A DNA stretch of 5,779 bases from Chthoniobacterales bacterium. GTDB lineage: Bacteria > Verrucomicrobiota > Verrucomicrobiia > Chthoniobacterales > UBA10450. The DNA is taken from assembly GCA_025980625.1 (NCBI GenBank), contig JAICXG010000180.1, positions 1-5,779 of the forward strand. The letters run 5' to 3'. Under the pieces are notes generated by a model, which had not been told where the DNA came from, searched no databases, and was given only the letters and a program-made list of their open reading frames with translations. Positions 5,555-5,779 of the stretch are shown here, piece by piece. The position numbers were made by a program, and so were the translations under genes. Each line of letters opens with the position of its first letter. Positions within the stretch are counted from its first letter, which is position 1.

Positions 5555-5779
5555 ATGGAAGTGCCCTCTGTGATCTTCGTCATCTTCGGTGGCGCGGGCG
5601 ATCTCACCTGGCGCAAACTGGTGCCGTCGCTTTTCGACCTGCACCGGGACGGACGGATGCCAAAGAAGTTTGCGATCATAGCCGTGGATCGCGCCCACTA
5701 CCGCGATGCGGAGTTACACAAACACTTCCTCGACGGCGTAAAGCGGTTCTCGCGGAAAGGAAAGGTGAAAGGCGTGGAC
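5555..5779 (+). CDS. zwf: Glucose-6-phosphate dehydrogenase, N-terminal part (3' end outside window)
   Basis: Zwf oxidises glucose-6-P to 6-phosphogluconolactone, the entry step of the oxidative PPP. Seventy-five codons are visible and the frame is still open at the window edge. The start of the Rossmann domain is clear: VIFVIFGGAGDLTWRKL (6-22) is the dinucleotide-binding strand and loop plus the RKL motif, whose lysine is a substrate and cofactor contact in known G6PDHs. Then come LVPSLFDLHRDGRMP and the second strand FAIIAVDRAHYRDAEL. The loop reads GGAGD where most G6PDHs have GASGD or GATGD. At the end of strand two, VDR places Asp45 just before the arginine (Arg46) that binds the NADP 2'-phosphate in the Leuconostoc enzyme. 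The ATG is six bases after the gnd stop, with a short AGGG at 5547-5550. In-frame GTG codons at 5561 and 5570 are possible starts but would shorten or enter the first strand. The substrate signature and catalytic histidine lie downstream. Confidence 0.93.
   Translation, partial: MEVPSVIFVIFGGAGDLTWRKLVPSLFDLHRDGRMPKKFAIIAVDRAHYRDAELHKHFLDGVKRFSRKGKVKGVD

Overview
The window lies inside a tightly packed, all-forward-strand operon for the pentose phosphate pathway (PPP) and its links to glycolysis. In order it holds the 3' end of transketolase (tkt), ribose-5-phosphate isomerase B (rpiB), a small HVA1/TUDOR-like protein (DUF2945 type), a short ORF resembling the 3' third of rpiB, transaldolase (tal), glucose-6-phosphate isomerase (pgi), 6-phosphogluconate dehydrogenase (gnd) and the 5' end of glucose-6-phosphate dehydrogenase (zwf). 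Both the oxidative branch (zwf, gnd) and the non-oxidative branch (rpiB, tkt, tal) are represented, and pgi allows fructose-6-phosphate to be recycled into glucose-6-phosphate. Ribulose-phosphate epimerase and 6-phosphogluconolactonase are not seen and would have to lie outside.

The genes are almost contiguous. The stop of tkt overlaps the start of rpiB (TGATG), the start of gnd overlaps the stop of pgi (ATGA), and the other gaps are about 3 to 35 bases. I see no terminator, no convincing internal promoter, no RNA gene, no mobile element and no CRISPR array. No gene-free stretch reaches 300 bases.

The organism is a bacterium with moderately high G+C. The protein variants (transaldolase of the type found fused to Pgi, a Gnd with an acidic motif after the second Rossmann strand, and a Zwf with a GGAGDL nucleotide loop) recall soil phyla such as Verrucomicrobia or Acidobacteria. 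That placement comes from memory of family variants and is tentative.

The least ordinary part is about 670-1290. A 59-codon ORF with its own Shine-Dalgarno site repeats the last 45 residues of the RpiB core (25 of 45 identical by my hand alignment, no gaps). The HVA1-like gene sits between the two copies. A second point of interest is that both oxidative dehydrogenases carry an aspartate near the place where NADP-specific relatives bind the 2'-phosphate, so the cofactor preference of this pathway should be questioned. The rest is a well-formed central-metabolism operon, not an unknown system.
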